Translations under genes and position numbers: made by a program
The notes under the pieces: generated by a model
Database searches by the model: none
What the model saw: only the letters and a program-made list of their open reading frames with translations
Told to the model about the DNA's origin: nothing
NCBI GenBank assembly: GCA_002070755.1
Contig: MWDY01000176.1
Span: 1-64,000, forward strand
Direction: 5' to 3'
Length of the DNA stretch: 64,000 nucleotides
From: Spirochaetes bacterium ADurb.Bin110
Lineage (GTDB): Bacteria > Spirochaetota > Spirochaetia > Treponematales > Rectinemataceae
Shown: piece by piece, positions 1 to 8,426 of the stretch
Numbering within the stretch: position 1 is the first letter of the stretch
Layout of the letters: the number at the start of each line of letters is the position of its first letter

Positions 1-183
1 AAGGACCTATCGAAAGCTCTCGAAATGGCAGAAAGAATCGAATATATAAGAGGCAAACTTCCAGGAATCGATTGCGGAGCATGTGGCGCACCAGATTGTG
101 ATTCATTCGCAGAAGATATTGTTCGCGGCTTGAGCACTTTGGATGAATGTATTCTTCTCGCTGATCAAGATATCAATCAATGA
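1..183 (+). CDS. C-terminal end of a 4Fe-4S protein (partial; possibly an Fe-hydrogenase-like protein)
   Basis: The reading frame is open from the first base to a TGA at 181-183, so only the last 60 residues are present. They carry a four-cysteine Fe-S signature (LPGIDCGACGAPDC followed by FAEDIV), the short 'FeS' domain also found in RnfB and at the C-terminus of some [FeFe]-hydrogenase large subunits and related sensory proteins. An iron-sulfur redox or sensory role is inferred. The parent family cannot be fixed because the N-terminal part is outside the window. Confidence 0.8.
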   Translation, partial: KDLSKALEMAERIEYIRGKLPGIDCGACGAPDCDSFAEDIVRGLSTLDECILLADQDINQ

Positions 184-213
184 TGAATCAACAGCATCTA
201 ATAATCGATAAAT

Positions 214-242
214 TTGACAAATAGATATGGAATGAGTATAGT
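214..242 (+). promoter_or_regulatory. Sigma-70 promoter for the glycosidase gene
   Basis: A perfect -35 hexamer TTGACA (214-219) is followed after 17 bases by TATAGT (237-242). This is the best housekeeping promoter seen in the spacer and lies about 100 bases before the TTG start at 342. It is predicted from sequence only. Confidence 0.6.
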
Positions 243-341
243 AAGTTACTATATGCTTGAATATAATGCAATTTCCTGTAAGATTTTCCTGTTATCTATA
301 AATTCAGTGAATTGCAGACATAAAATAAGAAGGTAAGTTTC

Positions 342-1784
342 TTGAATAAAAAGGATTTTCCTCATATTCACTTCTATGACCAGGATTTTGTCGATATTTA
401 TGATCGAACATGGGCATGGATTGCTGATTGCTGGACAAATGGAGGTAGCCAGACCAAAATCAGCAAGATTAGATTCTTTTATTACCCTGCAAGAAAGACT
501 CTTGATTTTTTAGAGCAAGTCTTTTCCAGTTTCTTTCTAGTATATAGCAATCGGATTTACCCAGCATCAAATGGACTCGATGCACTTTATGCGCTTCAAG
601 AGCCCGATGGCGCAATTTGCAATGTCTATGATATAGAGACAGGAGCTCCTATTTTCCCCAAAGATAATCCTCTTGGCGTAACACTTCCCCTCCTCTCATG
701 GGCAGAGTTCAATCTCTACCATAAGACAGCCAATAAAAAGAGAGTAAAAGAAATAATGCCAGCATTGAGCAATTATTACAAATGGCTTGAGGCTAATTTC
801 AAGATGCCGAACGGGCTTTTTGCTACGCCTCTTTCTTCTACAGGCATGGAAAATTCTCCACGTTCAGAGGCTCGATATTTTATTGACTTCAACGCAACCA
901 TGGCTATGAATGCTCTATATTTATCTGCTTTGGGAGACATTCTGAATGATAAGGACGCTTCTTTTCAGTATAAAAGAGACTATTTTTCTATAAAAACAAG
1001 AATCAATTCGAAAATGTGGAATCCGGAAGATGGTTTCTATTATGACCTAGATGAAAATGAAATTCAGGTTCGGACAAAGACCTTAGGGACATATTGGCTT
1101 CTTTTGGCAGAAATACCAAATGAAGAGCGCGCAGAAAAACTAATTGCCAAGCTAAAAGACCCTTCCTGTTTTGGTACTGAAAATCCCTTCCCCTCGCTTT
1201 CGGTCGATCACCCTGCCTTTGACAAAAAAGGCCAGGGATATCGAGGAAGTGTTTTCCCATGGCTCACGTTCATGGTCATCAAGGGACTAGAAAAATATTA
1301 TTTTTATGAACTTGCTAGAAACTCAGCCATAAGGCATCTGTATTATATTCTAGATTCCATGCATAACAGCGATCAGGAAGCAAACAAGCGCAGCAACCAT
1401 CCTACTGTGTGGAGCGCTTATCAGCCTATGAATGAAGGGAAAGCCATTTGGGAAGAACATCCAGATTGGCCTCTGCCAAATCATTTCCCATCCAACAGCC
1501 TTAGCACGGTTACCTTGATAATAGAAAATGTAATTGGACTATATATTTCTCTGCCCAGAAAAACGGTCGATTGGATAATTCCCAATCTTGAAGCGATGGG
1601 TATTGAAAACCTCTCTCTTAAGCGCAACATGATCACCATTCTTTCAAGCAAATCAGGAAGAGGATGGGAAATCCATATGGAAAGCGAGAAACTATATTAT
1701 TTCACTATCAATGTATTGGGCAAAAAGAAAAAAACACTCCCGATACCGTCTGGAAAATGCTCAATGCTTATTGACAAGATATAG
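342..1784 (+). CDS. Glycoside hydrolase with (alpha/alpha)6 barrel, trehalase/GH63 (MGH1-like) type
   Basis: 480 residues. The pattern is that of trehalase/GH63-like enzymes: GMENSPR at about residues 168-174 followed by an Asp at 182, the segment MWNPEDGFYYDLD near 226-238, and YRGSVFPW in the C-terminal third. It probably hydrolyses an alpha-glucoside or a mannosyl/glucosyl compatible solute in the cytoplasm, since no signal peptide is visible. The start is TTG at 342 with AAGAAGG eight bases upstream; no in-frame ATG suits as well. The substrate cannot be told from sequence. It stands alone, with the next gene convergent. Confidence 0.75.
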   Translation: MNKKDFPHIHFYDQDFVDIYDRTWAWIADCWTNGGSQTKISKIRFFYYPARKTLDFLEQVFSSFFLVYSNRIYPASNGLDALYALQEPDGAICNVYDIETGAPIFPKDNPLGVTLPLLSWAEFNLYHKTANKKRVKEIMPALSNYYKWLEANFKMPNGLFATPLSSTGMENSPRSEARYFIDFNATMAMNALYLSALGDILNDKDASFQYKRDYFSIKTRINSKMWNPEDGFYYDLDENEIQVRTKTLGTYWLLLAEIPNEERAEKLIAKLKDPSCFGTENPFPSLSVDHPAFDKKGQGYRGSVFPWLTFMVIKGLEKYYFYELARNSAIRHLYYILDSMHNSDQEANKRSNHPTVWSAYQPMNEGKAIWEEHPDWPLPNHFPSNSLSTVTLIIENVIGLYISLPRKTVDWIIPNLEAMGIENLSLKRNMITILSSKSGRGWEIHMESEKLYYFTINVLGKKKKTLPIPSGKCSMLIDKI

Positions 1785-1923
1785 AAAAACAAGCCTTACG
1801 CTAACTTCAGACTTGAAATTGCGAATGCTAAAAAACATCATATATTGGCTATACAAGAATTCTCCAAATTCGAGTGACTCTTCAAGCTGGCCTTCTAGGC
1901 TGACCAATGTAGAGCGGATAAAT

Positions 1924-2655
1924 TCAATCAATTATTGTGCCAATAAATGGCTTATCATTGAGAATATCAGCGAAATTCATCAAGTTGTTCCCTGATGCAA
2001 ATATAACGGTAATACCGAGTTCGCGAGCCTTGGCTGCTGCAATTGGATCGAAAGGTACATTTGCCCCAGGATCCCATTCAGTTCCGATCATTTTCAAAAG
2101 CGAATCAAAAGATATATGAAGAATCGGCTTTGCATTAGGGTCGACTTTTGGATCGGCACTATAAATCTGAGAAACATCTGAAAGATTCAATATCTTTTCT
2201 GCATGAAAACGCTCAGCAAGAATAACAGCATCATAGTCTGTAGAAAACCCTGGCTTCCAGCCGGCAGCAATCAGTATTCTGCTGTTCATTGTAATGTCAG
2301 CGGAAGGATCTGTGACTATTGGATCCCGACTATAGTCAGAAAAAACTTCCTTAATCAACTGTGCGTTGAGCCTTGTTGCTGCAATGCCTATTCTATCAAG
2401 AGATTGGCGAACATCAGCATCTCTACCTATGCGTGATCCTCCGTCCCCGCTAATTGTCTTATCTATTTCAATCATTTCCTTATAGGCCTTTTGCCATTGA
2501 CGGGCTGCATAACCTCCACCAACCACTATAATCACTTTGTGATCCTCTCCATTTAGCCAGGAGAGTAGTACATTCCGGAAATTATATAAGAATAGGCCGC
2601 TGGGTCCTTCTTGTGGAGCAACTATAGAACCGCCTAAAGATATTACAATAGTCAT
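1924..2655 (-). CDS. pyrH: Uridylate kinase, archaeal/spirochaete type
   Basis: 243 residues of the amino-acid-kinase fold: N-terminal SLGGSIV, a VVGGGYAAR nucleotide loop, and the C-terminal NLSDVSQIYSADPK segment that contacts nucleotide. It would phosphorylate UMP to UDP in pyrimidine synthesis. The sequence is closer to the archaeal PyrH class, which is also known from spirochaetes, than to the common bacterial class. A GGGAGAA ribosome site precedes the ATG. One copy of the dispersed motif lies in the gene (2438-2448) and encodes GDGGS. It is convergent with the upstream glycosidase. Confidence 0.8.
   Translation of the reverse strand: MTIVISLGGSIVAPQEGPSGLFLYNFRNVLLSWLNGEDHKVIIVVGGGYAARQWQKAYKEMIEIDKTISGDGGSRIGRDADVRQSLDRIGIAATRLNAQLIKEVFSDYSRDPIVTDPSADITMNSRILIAAGWKPGFSTDYDAVILAERFHAEKILNLSDVSQIYSADPKVDPNAKPILHISFDSLLKMIGTEWDPGANVPFDPIAAAKARELGITVIFASGNNLMNFADILNDKPFIGTIID
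2438..2448 (+). repeat. Dispersed motif CCTCCGTCCCC, inside pyrH
   Basis: An intragenic copy, read by the minus-strand gene as GDGGS. Confidence 0.85.
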
Positions 2656-2698
2656 CGTTATTCTCCCTATATTTATATAACCAATAATACCGCAAAAA

Positions 2699-4360
2699 TT
2701 ATTTAAGCGATCCTAGTATTCTTTGGTTAATTTTAAATATCAAATCAGGCAAAACATTGAAAGCATAGTGGCGATTTACTCTTTCTCCCCATTGATGATA
2801 TTCCCTACCCCATGGCCCAATATTAATTACAGGTGCTTTTATAAAATCATCCAGATACTTGTCCAAATCCTTCTGAATTACCGCCGATTGCTTTTTTATA
2901 TATTCTATCGAATGATTTTCTATTGATGGTGCTAGAATACTCATATCCGAAATCCCGGGAAAAAAGGGACGGAGCTTTATTGATTCTTGATATTCCCTAT
3001 TGAACTTTGCAATCTCATCTTTGAGCAGTATTAAGAAATCTTGGTCTCTTTTTGAATCTAATTCAGCTTTTGCATAGAAAGGAGGAGCAAAGCCAACAAT
3101 TGCACAGGGTCCTTCAATTTGGGCAAATGAAAGCAATTCATGCACAATTTTAGATGTTTGCAGCACAGGATCTTCGGGATGGTGCTTTTCAGCTGCCTTT
3201 CTTAGACGATCCAAGATACCTGGTGCAACATATTCAGCTCGATCAACTAATTCTGAAAAATCAATAACTCTGGAAGAAAACTTCTGTATTGCAATATTTT
3301 CATTCTTTTTTCTGGAAAAAACGGACTTTCTTTCATAAAAAAGAGAAATAGCATTATTCAGCGTCTCTTGCACAAGTAATTTGAAATTTTCAAATATTTT
3401 TTCGGGTTTCCTTTCAAAGGTCAAGATGTTAACAGCGCAGAATATGTCAAAAGGCATAGTTACATCATAGCGTGTCCGCATATCTCGGCTGTAGAGAATA
3501 GTTGGTGGAGGCGGTTCTTCTCCAGGAAAGCTAGTACGAGTACTAAAGCAGTCACTATTGCATTCTACTTCTCTCATAAAAAGAGAAGCAGCTAACACCG
3601 GATTAAAGCCATCAAAAGGTGCTCCTGCATGAGCTGATTTTCCTACAAACAAAACAAAGGGAAGAAGTTTGCTAACTGATCCGAGAAATACAGCTTTGCC
3701 TTCACCTCCGTCCCCTTGATCGACTGCAGCATCTAAATTGATTATTGCTTTCATCTGAAGCTGATGAGAACTAATAAAATCTGAGAGGATCTTCCTAGCT
3801 GCTTTCATTCCAACAGAAGCTCCCTCTTCATCCGGAACAGCTAAGAAAATGATATTCCCAATCCTACCAGGATCCCCCAGGAATTTAGAGATCACAGTAA
3901 TCGCAGCAGCTAGTCCGCTTTTCATATCAAGAATGCCTCTGCCCGGAATGAATAAACCGCTTTCCAAATCCTTTTTAAGAGATATTTCTGAAGACGAAAG
4001 GCTGTCTTTAGCAGAAAGCATTTGAAGCATTTTTTTCAAAAGTGCATCGGGATCAAAAGCGAGTGGCTCTAAAGCTCCATAATTACTTGTATCAACTACA
4101 TCATAATGTCCTGTAAGCGTTATACACGCTTGCCCTTCTCCTGGAGCAAAAGCAATTACAATTCTTCGTTTCAACTCATCCTCGGAAATCTCAAATTCTT
4201 GGACAAGGTTTGGCCTGCTGCTAAAGAAAGGAATTTCTAGAAGAACAGAAATAAGAAAATCAGGGTATGATAATTCTCCTGAGGTTTTTGTTATGCTAGC
4301 AAATTTAGCCAATCGAATCGCGAGGGATTGAGTATCTATTTTACTATTTCTATAAATCAT
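2699..4360 (-). CDS. M20-family metallopeptidase, RocB-like
   Basis: 553 residues, about the length of Bacillus RocB (arginine utilisation) and longer than typical M20 enzymes. Metal ligands of the family are visible: GHYDVVD (His85, Asp87), GILDMKSG (Asp145), DEEGASVG (Glu178/179) and LDAAVD. It is likely a cytoplasmic zinc or cobalt-dependent amidohydrolase or peptidase; the substrate is unknown. The gene lies 43 bases upstream of pyrH on the same strand and may be cotranscribed with it. A dispersed-motif copy (3705-3715) encodes GDGGE just after the third metal ligand region. Confidence 0.8.
   Translation of the reverse strand: MIYRNSKIDTQSLAIRLAKFASITKTSGELSYPDFLISVLLEIPFFSSRPNLVQEFEISEDELKRRIVIAFAPGEGQACITLTGHYDVVDTSNYGALEPLAFDPDALLKKMLQMLSAKDSLSSSEISLKKDLESGLFIPGRGILDMKSGLAAAITVISKFLGDPGRIGNIIFLAVPDEEGASVGMKAARKILSDFISSHQLQMKAIINLDAAVDQGDGGEGKAVFLGSVSKLLPFVLFVGKSAHAGAPFDGFNPVLAASLFMREVECNSDCFSTRTSFPGEEPPPPTILYSRDMRTRYDVTMPFDIFCAVNILTFERKPEKIFENFKLLVQETLNNAISLFYERKSVFSRKKNENIAIQKFSSRVIDFSELVDRAEYVAPGILDRLRKAAEKHHPEDPVLQTSKIVHELLSFAQIEGPCAIVGFAPPFYAKAELDSKRDQDFLILLKDEIAKFNREYQESIKLRPFFPGISDMSILAPSIENHSIEYIKKQSAVIQKDLDKYLDDFIKAPVINIGPWGREYHQWGERVNRHYAFNVLPDLIFKINQRILGSLK
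3705..3715 (+). repeat. Dispersed motif CCTCCGTCCCC, inside the M20 peptidase gene
   Basis: An intragenic copy, read on the minus strand as GDGGE, next to the conserved AVD segment. Confidence 0.85.
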
Positions 4361-4699
4361 ATAGATGCTACTCTATCATAAATCTAATAGCTTGGTTGAG
4401 TATTTAGAAAAATAGGATGGCATTCTTAGACAGAATACAAAGTCATAAAGATCCAAATAATAAGTAATAAGGGGACGGAGGTTTGGCGTATGTTTGGCCT
4501 ACGTTTGGCCTACAGCATTTCACCATATCTAACTTATTAGCATTCAAGGATTTAATATTGGCTAAACATTGCAACATTGCACTTCAATATTCTGCTCTTT
4601 CTATGCTGCTCTCGAGTTAGCAATGCTGTATAGATAATCTTAAAGTGATAAGATGCCAAATTTTGAATTATTTTTTCTTTTTTCTGCGATGTTCTTTAT
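4361..4699. other. Non-coding spacer upstream of the RAYT gene, with repeat cluster
   Basis: 339 bases between the divergent M20 peptidase and RAYT genes. It is AT-rich. The notable content is the dispersed motif at 4472-4481 running directly into an 11-bp tandem array (4481-4513). No other gene or RNA is recognised. Confidence 0.7.
4472..4513 (+). repeat. Dispersed motif GGGACGGAGG joined to a three-copy 11-bp tandem repeat
   Basis: GGGACGGAGG (4472-4481) is followed with one-base overlap by GTTTGGCGTAT (4481-4491), GTTTGGCCTAC (4492-4502) and GTTTGGCCTAC (4503-4513). This is the only copy of the motif that continues into a tandem array, and it lies about 190 bases before the RAYT start. 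It may be a REP-like element belonging to that transposase. Confidence 0.75.
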
Positions 4700-5188
4700 A
4701 TGAGACATTCAAGGATATTATCAGAAGGATCCTGGTATCATGTTTTTGCTAAGATCAATAGAGGAGAATGCATATTTGACAATAAAGAGATAAAGCTCCT
4801 ATTTCTCAAGGTAGTTCTGCGTGCAAAAACCAAAGTAAGACATCCTTATAAATTTGAAATTGCCAATTTTTGTATTATGGGGAACCACATTCATTTTTTA
4901 ATAAAACCTGCAAAAGGAGAATCTCTATCAAGAATAATGCAATGGATATTGTCGGTATTTGCTATACATTATAATAAAATAATACAAGCAAAGGGTCATG
5001 TATGGCATGATCGTTTCAAAAGCGTATTAATTAATACTATAAGGCAATTTATTTTAGTATATGAATATATAAGCAATAACCCTATAAAAGCAGGCCTTTG
5101 CACACTATCCTCAGAATATCAATATTGCGGTGAATACTTTATATCAAAAGATGATTTTCGGATTATAGAGAAAGATCTCGAGTTTTAG
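4700..5188 (+). CDS. REP-associated tyrosine transposase (RAYT; Y1/IS200-like)
   Basis: 162 residues with the HUH nuclease motif GNHIHFL (His63, His65), the RFKSVLI segment and the RAYT-type YISNNPIKAGL box, whose Tyr123 is the likely catalytic residue. Such single-strand nucleases cut and rejoin REP-type palindromes and are usually single-copy and domesticated. No clear ribosome site precedes the ATG at 4700. There are no IS-like terminal repeats immediately around it, but the upstream spacer carries the dispersed motif plus a tandem array, and an inverted-repeat element lies 275 bases downstream. It appears intact. Confidence 0.85.
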   Translation: MRHSRILSEGSWYHVFAKINRGECIFDNKEIKLLFLKVVLRAKTKVRHPYKFEIANFCIMGNHIHFLIKPAKGESLSRIMQWILSVFAIHYNKIIQAKGHVWHDRFKSVLINTIRQFILVYEYISNNPIKAGLCTLSSEYQYCGEYFISKDDFRIIEKDLEF

Positions 5189-5462
5189 CAAAAATAGGCC
5201 AAAAACTTCTCTTATGAAATATGATAATGATTCTTCTCTGCAATTTGCTGCTCTTAGATGATAATACTTCAGCAAGAATAGCCATAACAATTTCAAAACA
5301 AGATTTGACTCCAATATGAATCCAATAGGATCATTAGCTTCTTTCAAGCTCAATTTAATCAAGACCTACTCCTTAATACTCAAATTGAGATTGAAAAACC
5401 TTTCTGCTAGAACCAAACATACCAGAATATGCTTATGGGTTATCTAGACAATATATTGTCAA

Positions 5463-5529
5463 GGTCTGAACTGAACCCCTGCACGTGGACACAAAAGGGG
5501 GTATAGAATTGGAAGGGGTCAGTTCAGAC
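5463..5529. repeat. Long imperfect inverted-repeat (REP/MITE-like) element
   Basis: The left arm GTCTGAACTGAACCCCT (5464-5480) pairs with the right arm AGGGGTCAGTTCAGAC (5514-5529) except for one bulged A, separated by about 33 bases. The structure is that of a small single-strand-transposable palindrome. Its position 275 bases after the RAYT stop suggests a substrate of that enzyme. There is only one copy in this window. Confidence 0.65.
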
Positions 5530-5818
5530 TAAAACCGGAATGTTACCACCGACTGTGACACAATATCGAACTGCTCTATCATTATTAGCTGGAGAATGAA
5601 TTATCTAATTAGATGATGAATCAGATTCATTAATAATAATCTCTAAATCAAAACATTCATCTAATCTTGCCACATTTAATGCTTTTTCGCTGAGCAAATT
5701 GTTATCAGGCTCTATATTAGCTCGTAAATTCGAATGAAGCTTTCATTTAATGATTTATAGAAAAATCATGACTATCCTCAATCAGCAATCTTATTGAATT
5801 ATGGAATTGCAATTGTTG

Positions 5819-5830
5819 CCTCCGTCCCTC
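5819..5830 (+). repeat. Dispersed motif CCTCCGTCCCTC, intergenic
   Basis: A copy in the spacer upstream of the PRPP synthetase gene. Confidence 0.85.
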
Positions 5831-5942
5831 GATTAAGAGCTGCCATTCTATATTAAAGATTCTATTTTCTATATATAACCAACTCCCTCCCTAATTCTCT
5901 TTTGAAAGATTCTATTCATTTGGGCAATTTTGGGCTATACTA

Positions 5943-7334
5943 ATGAAGATTTTTCTTGTTTCTCATCCACATCAATTTGTTGAATTCAAAGAGGGAAGGC
6001 TTTGCATGAGTTATTCAGATCCAACCCATCTAGGCATTATTGCTTGCCCAGGAGCAGAGGCGTTCGCAAATCAGGTTATACGAAAGCTCTCTGGAATCTA
6101 TAAGCATCGATTCATGAGAAAAGCTCAAGCTATAGCAGGAAGATATCATATCACTCCTGAGCTGGTTATTAGAAAGATCAACTTCGCAAATGACTGTAAC
6201 ACTGGTATGCTTTTTTTGCCAGGAGATAAAGAACGTTATCGACCACCCAAATTTAAGATCGATGTAAGACATACTTTCTTTGCAAATGGCGAGATAAAAA
6301 CAGAAATCCTTGAATCTATCAGGGGCAGAAGTATCTATATCTTTCAGGATGTTGAAAATCATCAACCCGTCTCATTTAATGATGGCACTATCCAAAAAGT
6401 TCTTTCAGTAAATGATCATATTTTTAACCTTTTTGTAGCTATCGATGCTGCCATGCAGGCTGGGGCTGCAGAAATAAGTCTTGTGCTGCCAATATATCCT
6501 TATTCGCGACAACATAAAAAAAAGGGAAGAGAGGGATTAACTGCAGCTCGCATTGGCAAGATGCTGGAAAGCCTTGGCGTTGATAGAATCATCACTCTTG
6601 ATATTCACTCAAAGGAAATTGAGAATGCATTTGACCGGCTCAGAATGGAGAACCTACATGCCTCTTTTCAGATCATTGAAAAGCTGACGTCGATTATTGA
6701 TATAGCAAAAGAAGATATAGTAGTACTTGCCCCAGATACAGGTGCAGTCGATCGAAATAAATTCTATGCAAATGCTTTACAAAAGCCCTTAGCTTTACTT
6801 TACAAAGAAAGAGACTATTCAAAAATCACTAAAAGTGCAGCAGAAACTAATATCAGTGAAATGCGATTACTCGGTAATGTCTCGCATAAAGTTGTCTTTA
6901 TGGCAGATGATTTGATCGGCACCGGTGGAACTCTCATTAAGGCAATGAGATATCTAAAAGAACTTGGCGCTAGTAAGGTTATATGTGCAGTTAGCCTTCC
7001 AATCTTTTCAGCAAATGCAATTGATGACTTTGACGCTGCTTACAAGGAAGGACTATTTTATAGAGTAATAGGAACAAATGCCATATATCATAATGAATTG
7101 CTTAAAAAGGAATGGTATATTCAGAGTGACGTCACTGGCCTTTTTGCACAGGTAATTAGCTTGCTGCATCATGATAGATCCTTAAGCTCACTTCTGGATA
7201 ATCGTGATGTTGTAGCACGCCTTATCAAGAAAAAGCTAGAAAGTACTGGAAGCAGTAGGGCCTCTTCAAATCAGCCAAAGGATGAGAATACAAGTGAAGA
7301 TGTTATTCCTTATGGCGCCGCTAATAAGCCATAA
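5943..7334 (+). CDS. Ribose-phosphate pyrophosphokinase family protein with N-terminal extension
   Basis: 463 residues, against about 315 for the usual enzyme. The core PRPP synthetase signatures are present from about residue 140: LPIYPYSRQHKKKGREGLTA (catalytic flexible-loop region), DIHSKEI, and the PRPP-binding loop ADDLIGTGGTL. The family makes PRPP from ribose-5-phosphate and ATP for nucleotide and amino-acid synthesis. The first 100 or so residues do not resemble the standard fold start, and the last 40 are a polar tail. The conserved loop normally has DT where this has GT. The start ATG has only a weak ribosome site. Confidence 0.8.
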   Translation: MKIFLVSHPHQFVEFKEGRLCMSYSDPTHLGIIACPGAEAFANQVIRKLSGIYKHRFMRKAQAIAGRYHITPELVIRKINFANDCNTGMLFLPGDKERYRPPKFKIDVRHTFFANGEIKTEILESIRGRSIYIFQDVENHQPVSFNDGTIQKVLSVNDHIFNLFVAIDAAMQAGAAEISLVLPIYPYSRQHKKKGREGLTAARIGKMLESLGVDRIITLDIHSKEIENAFDRLRMENLHASFQIIEKLTSIIDIAKEDIVVLAPDTGAVDRNKFYANALQKPLALLYKERDYSKITKSAAETNISEMRLLGNVSHKVVFMADDLIGTGGTLIKAMRYLKELGASKVICAVSLPIFSANAIDDFDAAYKEGLFYRVIGTNAIYHNELLKKEWYIQSDVTGLFAQVISLLHHDRSLSSLLDNRDVVARLIKKKLESTGSSRASSNQPKDENTSEDVIPYGAANKP

Positions 7335-7386
7335 AGACCTGTCTTCGTCCTTCTAATAATCAAAACAAAACCGCATTGAAGGCATT

Positions 7387-8412
7387 CTAACGCTGTACTC
7401 TACCCGAAGCGTCTCCTCCTAAGAGCTTCTCAACCTCTCCCTTTTCAATAAGAGCAAAATCGCCCGAAATAGAATGCTTTAAACAGGAAAGCGCAGCAGC
7501 ATATTCAAGAGCAGCCTGATAGTCCTTCTTCGTAATCAATCCGTATATTAGACCGGCGACAAAACTATCTCCAGCTCCAACCCTGTCTACTATATCGGAT
7601 ATATGATATTTGCGCGAGATAAACCTCCGTCCCTCACTGATGATCATTCCTGACCAATCATTATTGTCAGCTGAAAAGCTTTCTCGAAGAGTCACTGCTG
7701 CTATCTTTGCGTTTGGGTATTGTTTTAAAGCAATCTCGCACATCGCTTGATATGCATCGATATCAAGATGTTGAGCTCCAATAGCTGAAGGGCCCTTAAT
7801 CCCCAATGATTTTTGATAGTCTTCTTCATTCCCTATAAGAATATCTGCATATCGCGCAATTTCTGACATCACACTACATGCATCTACTCCATAGTTCCAT
7901 AATTTGGCTCTATAATTCAAATCAAGAGATACGGTCAATCTCTTATCTTTAGCAATACGAACAGCTTTGATCGTTTCATCAGCGCAATTTTGAGAAAGAG
8001 CAGGTGTAATTCCTGATATATGAAACCATTGCATATCTTTAAATGAAGCTTCCCAGTCGATGTCCTCTTCAGCAATTCTTGAAATTGCTGAGTTTTCCCT
8101 ATCATAGATGACATTACTTGGACGCTGATTGGCTCCATTCTCAAAAAAATATATTCCCAGCCTCCCCTCCTTGAATTTTAAGCATGAAACGTCAACGCCA
8201 TGCGATCGAAGCTCTCTCATGCATTCTCTTCCAATTGGATTCTCTGGTAAAATACTAATAAAGCGCGCTGAAATGCCTAATCTTGAGAGAGCAACAGCCA
8301 CATTTGCTTCGCTTCCGCCAAAAGTTGCTTCAAAAAAAGGCGACTGAAGTAATCTTTCCTGTCCGGGAGATTTTAGCCTAAGCATAATCTCCCCAAATGT
8401 TGCTATGCTCAT
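7387..8412 (-). CDS. kdgK: 2-keto-3-deoxygluconate kinase (PfkB family)
   Basis: 341 residues of the PfkB/ribokinase fold: N-terminal GGSEANVAVALSRLG substrate loop and C-terminal DRVGAGDSFVAGLIYG with the catalytic Asp. It phosphorylates KDG to KDPG, the step before the aldolase encoded 14 bases upstream on the same strand, so the two form an operon. A ribosome site AGGAG precedes the ATG. A dispersed-motif copy (7624-7635) encodes EGRRF. The assignment to KDG rather than another sugar rests on the eda/kduI/kduD neighbourhood. Confidence 0.85.
   Translation of the reverse strand: MSIATFGEIMLRLKSPGQERLLQSPFFEATFGGSEANVAVALSRLGISARFISILPENPIGRECMRELRSHGVDVSCLKFKEGRLGIYFFENGANQRPSNVIYDRENSAISRIAEEDIDWEASFKDMQWFHISGITPALSQNCADETIKAVRIAKDKRLTVSLDLNYRAKLWNYGVDACSVMSEIARYADILIGNEEDYQKSLGIKGPSAIGAQHLDIDAYQAMCEIALKQYPNAKIAAVTLRESFSADNNDWSGMIISEGRRFISRKYHISDIVDRVGAGDSFVAGLIYGLITKKDYQAALEYAAALSCLKHSISGDFALIEKGEVEKLLGGDASGRVQR
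7624..7635 (+). repeat. Dispersed motif CCTCCGTCCCTC, inside kdgK
   Basis: Read by kdgK as EGRRF, in a surface-type loop before the C-terminal catalytic motif. Confidence 0.85.
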
Positions 8413-8426
8413 TCCAATTCTCCTTC

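Larger units (their letters stand above)
5189..5942. other. 754-base gene-free spacer downstream of RAYT
   Basis: No convincing coding region is present; the short frames here lack ribosome sites and family features. It contains an inverted-repeat element (5463-5529) and one dispersed-motif copy (5819-5830) and is otherwise AT-rich. No clear promoter for the following PRPP synthetase gene was picked out. It may be a graveyard of REP-type insertions next to the transposase. Confidence 0.6.

Noticed and set aside
1711..1995. Plus-strand frame overlapping the glycosidase end
   Set aside because: It starts inside the glycosidase gene in another frame and runs into the convergent pyrH; no family features.
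4481..4513. CRISPR array
   Set aside because: Units of 11 bases without spacers, and no cas genes; it is a tandem repeat.
5144..5362. Minus-strand frame of 72 codons after the RAYT gene
   Set aside because: No ribosome site, low-complexity hydrophobic composition, and overlap with the RAYT 3' end; it looks like a chance frame.
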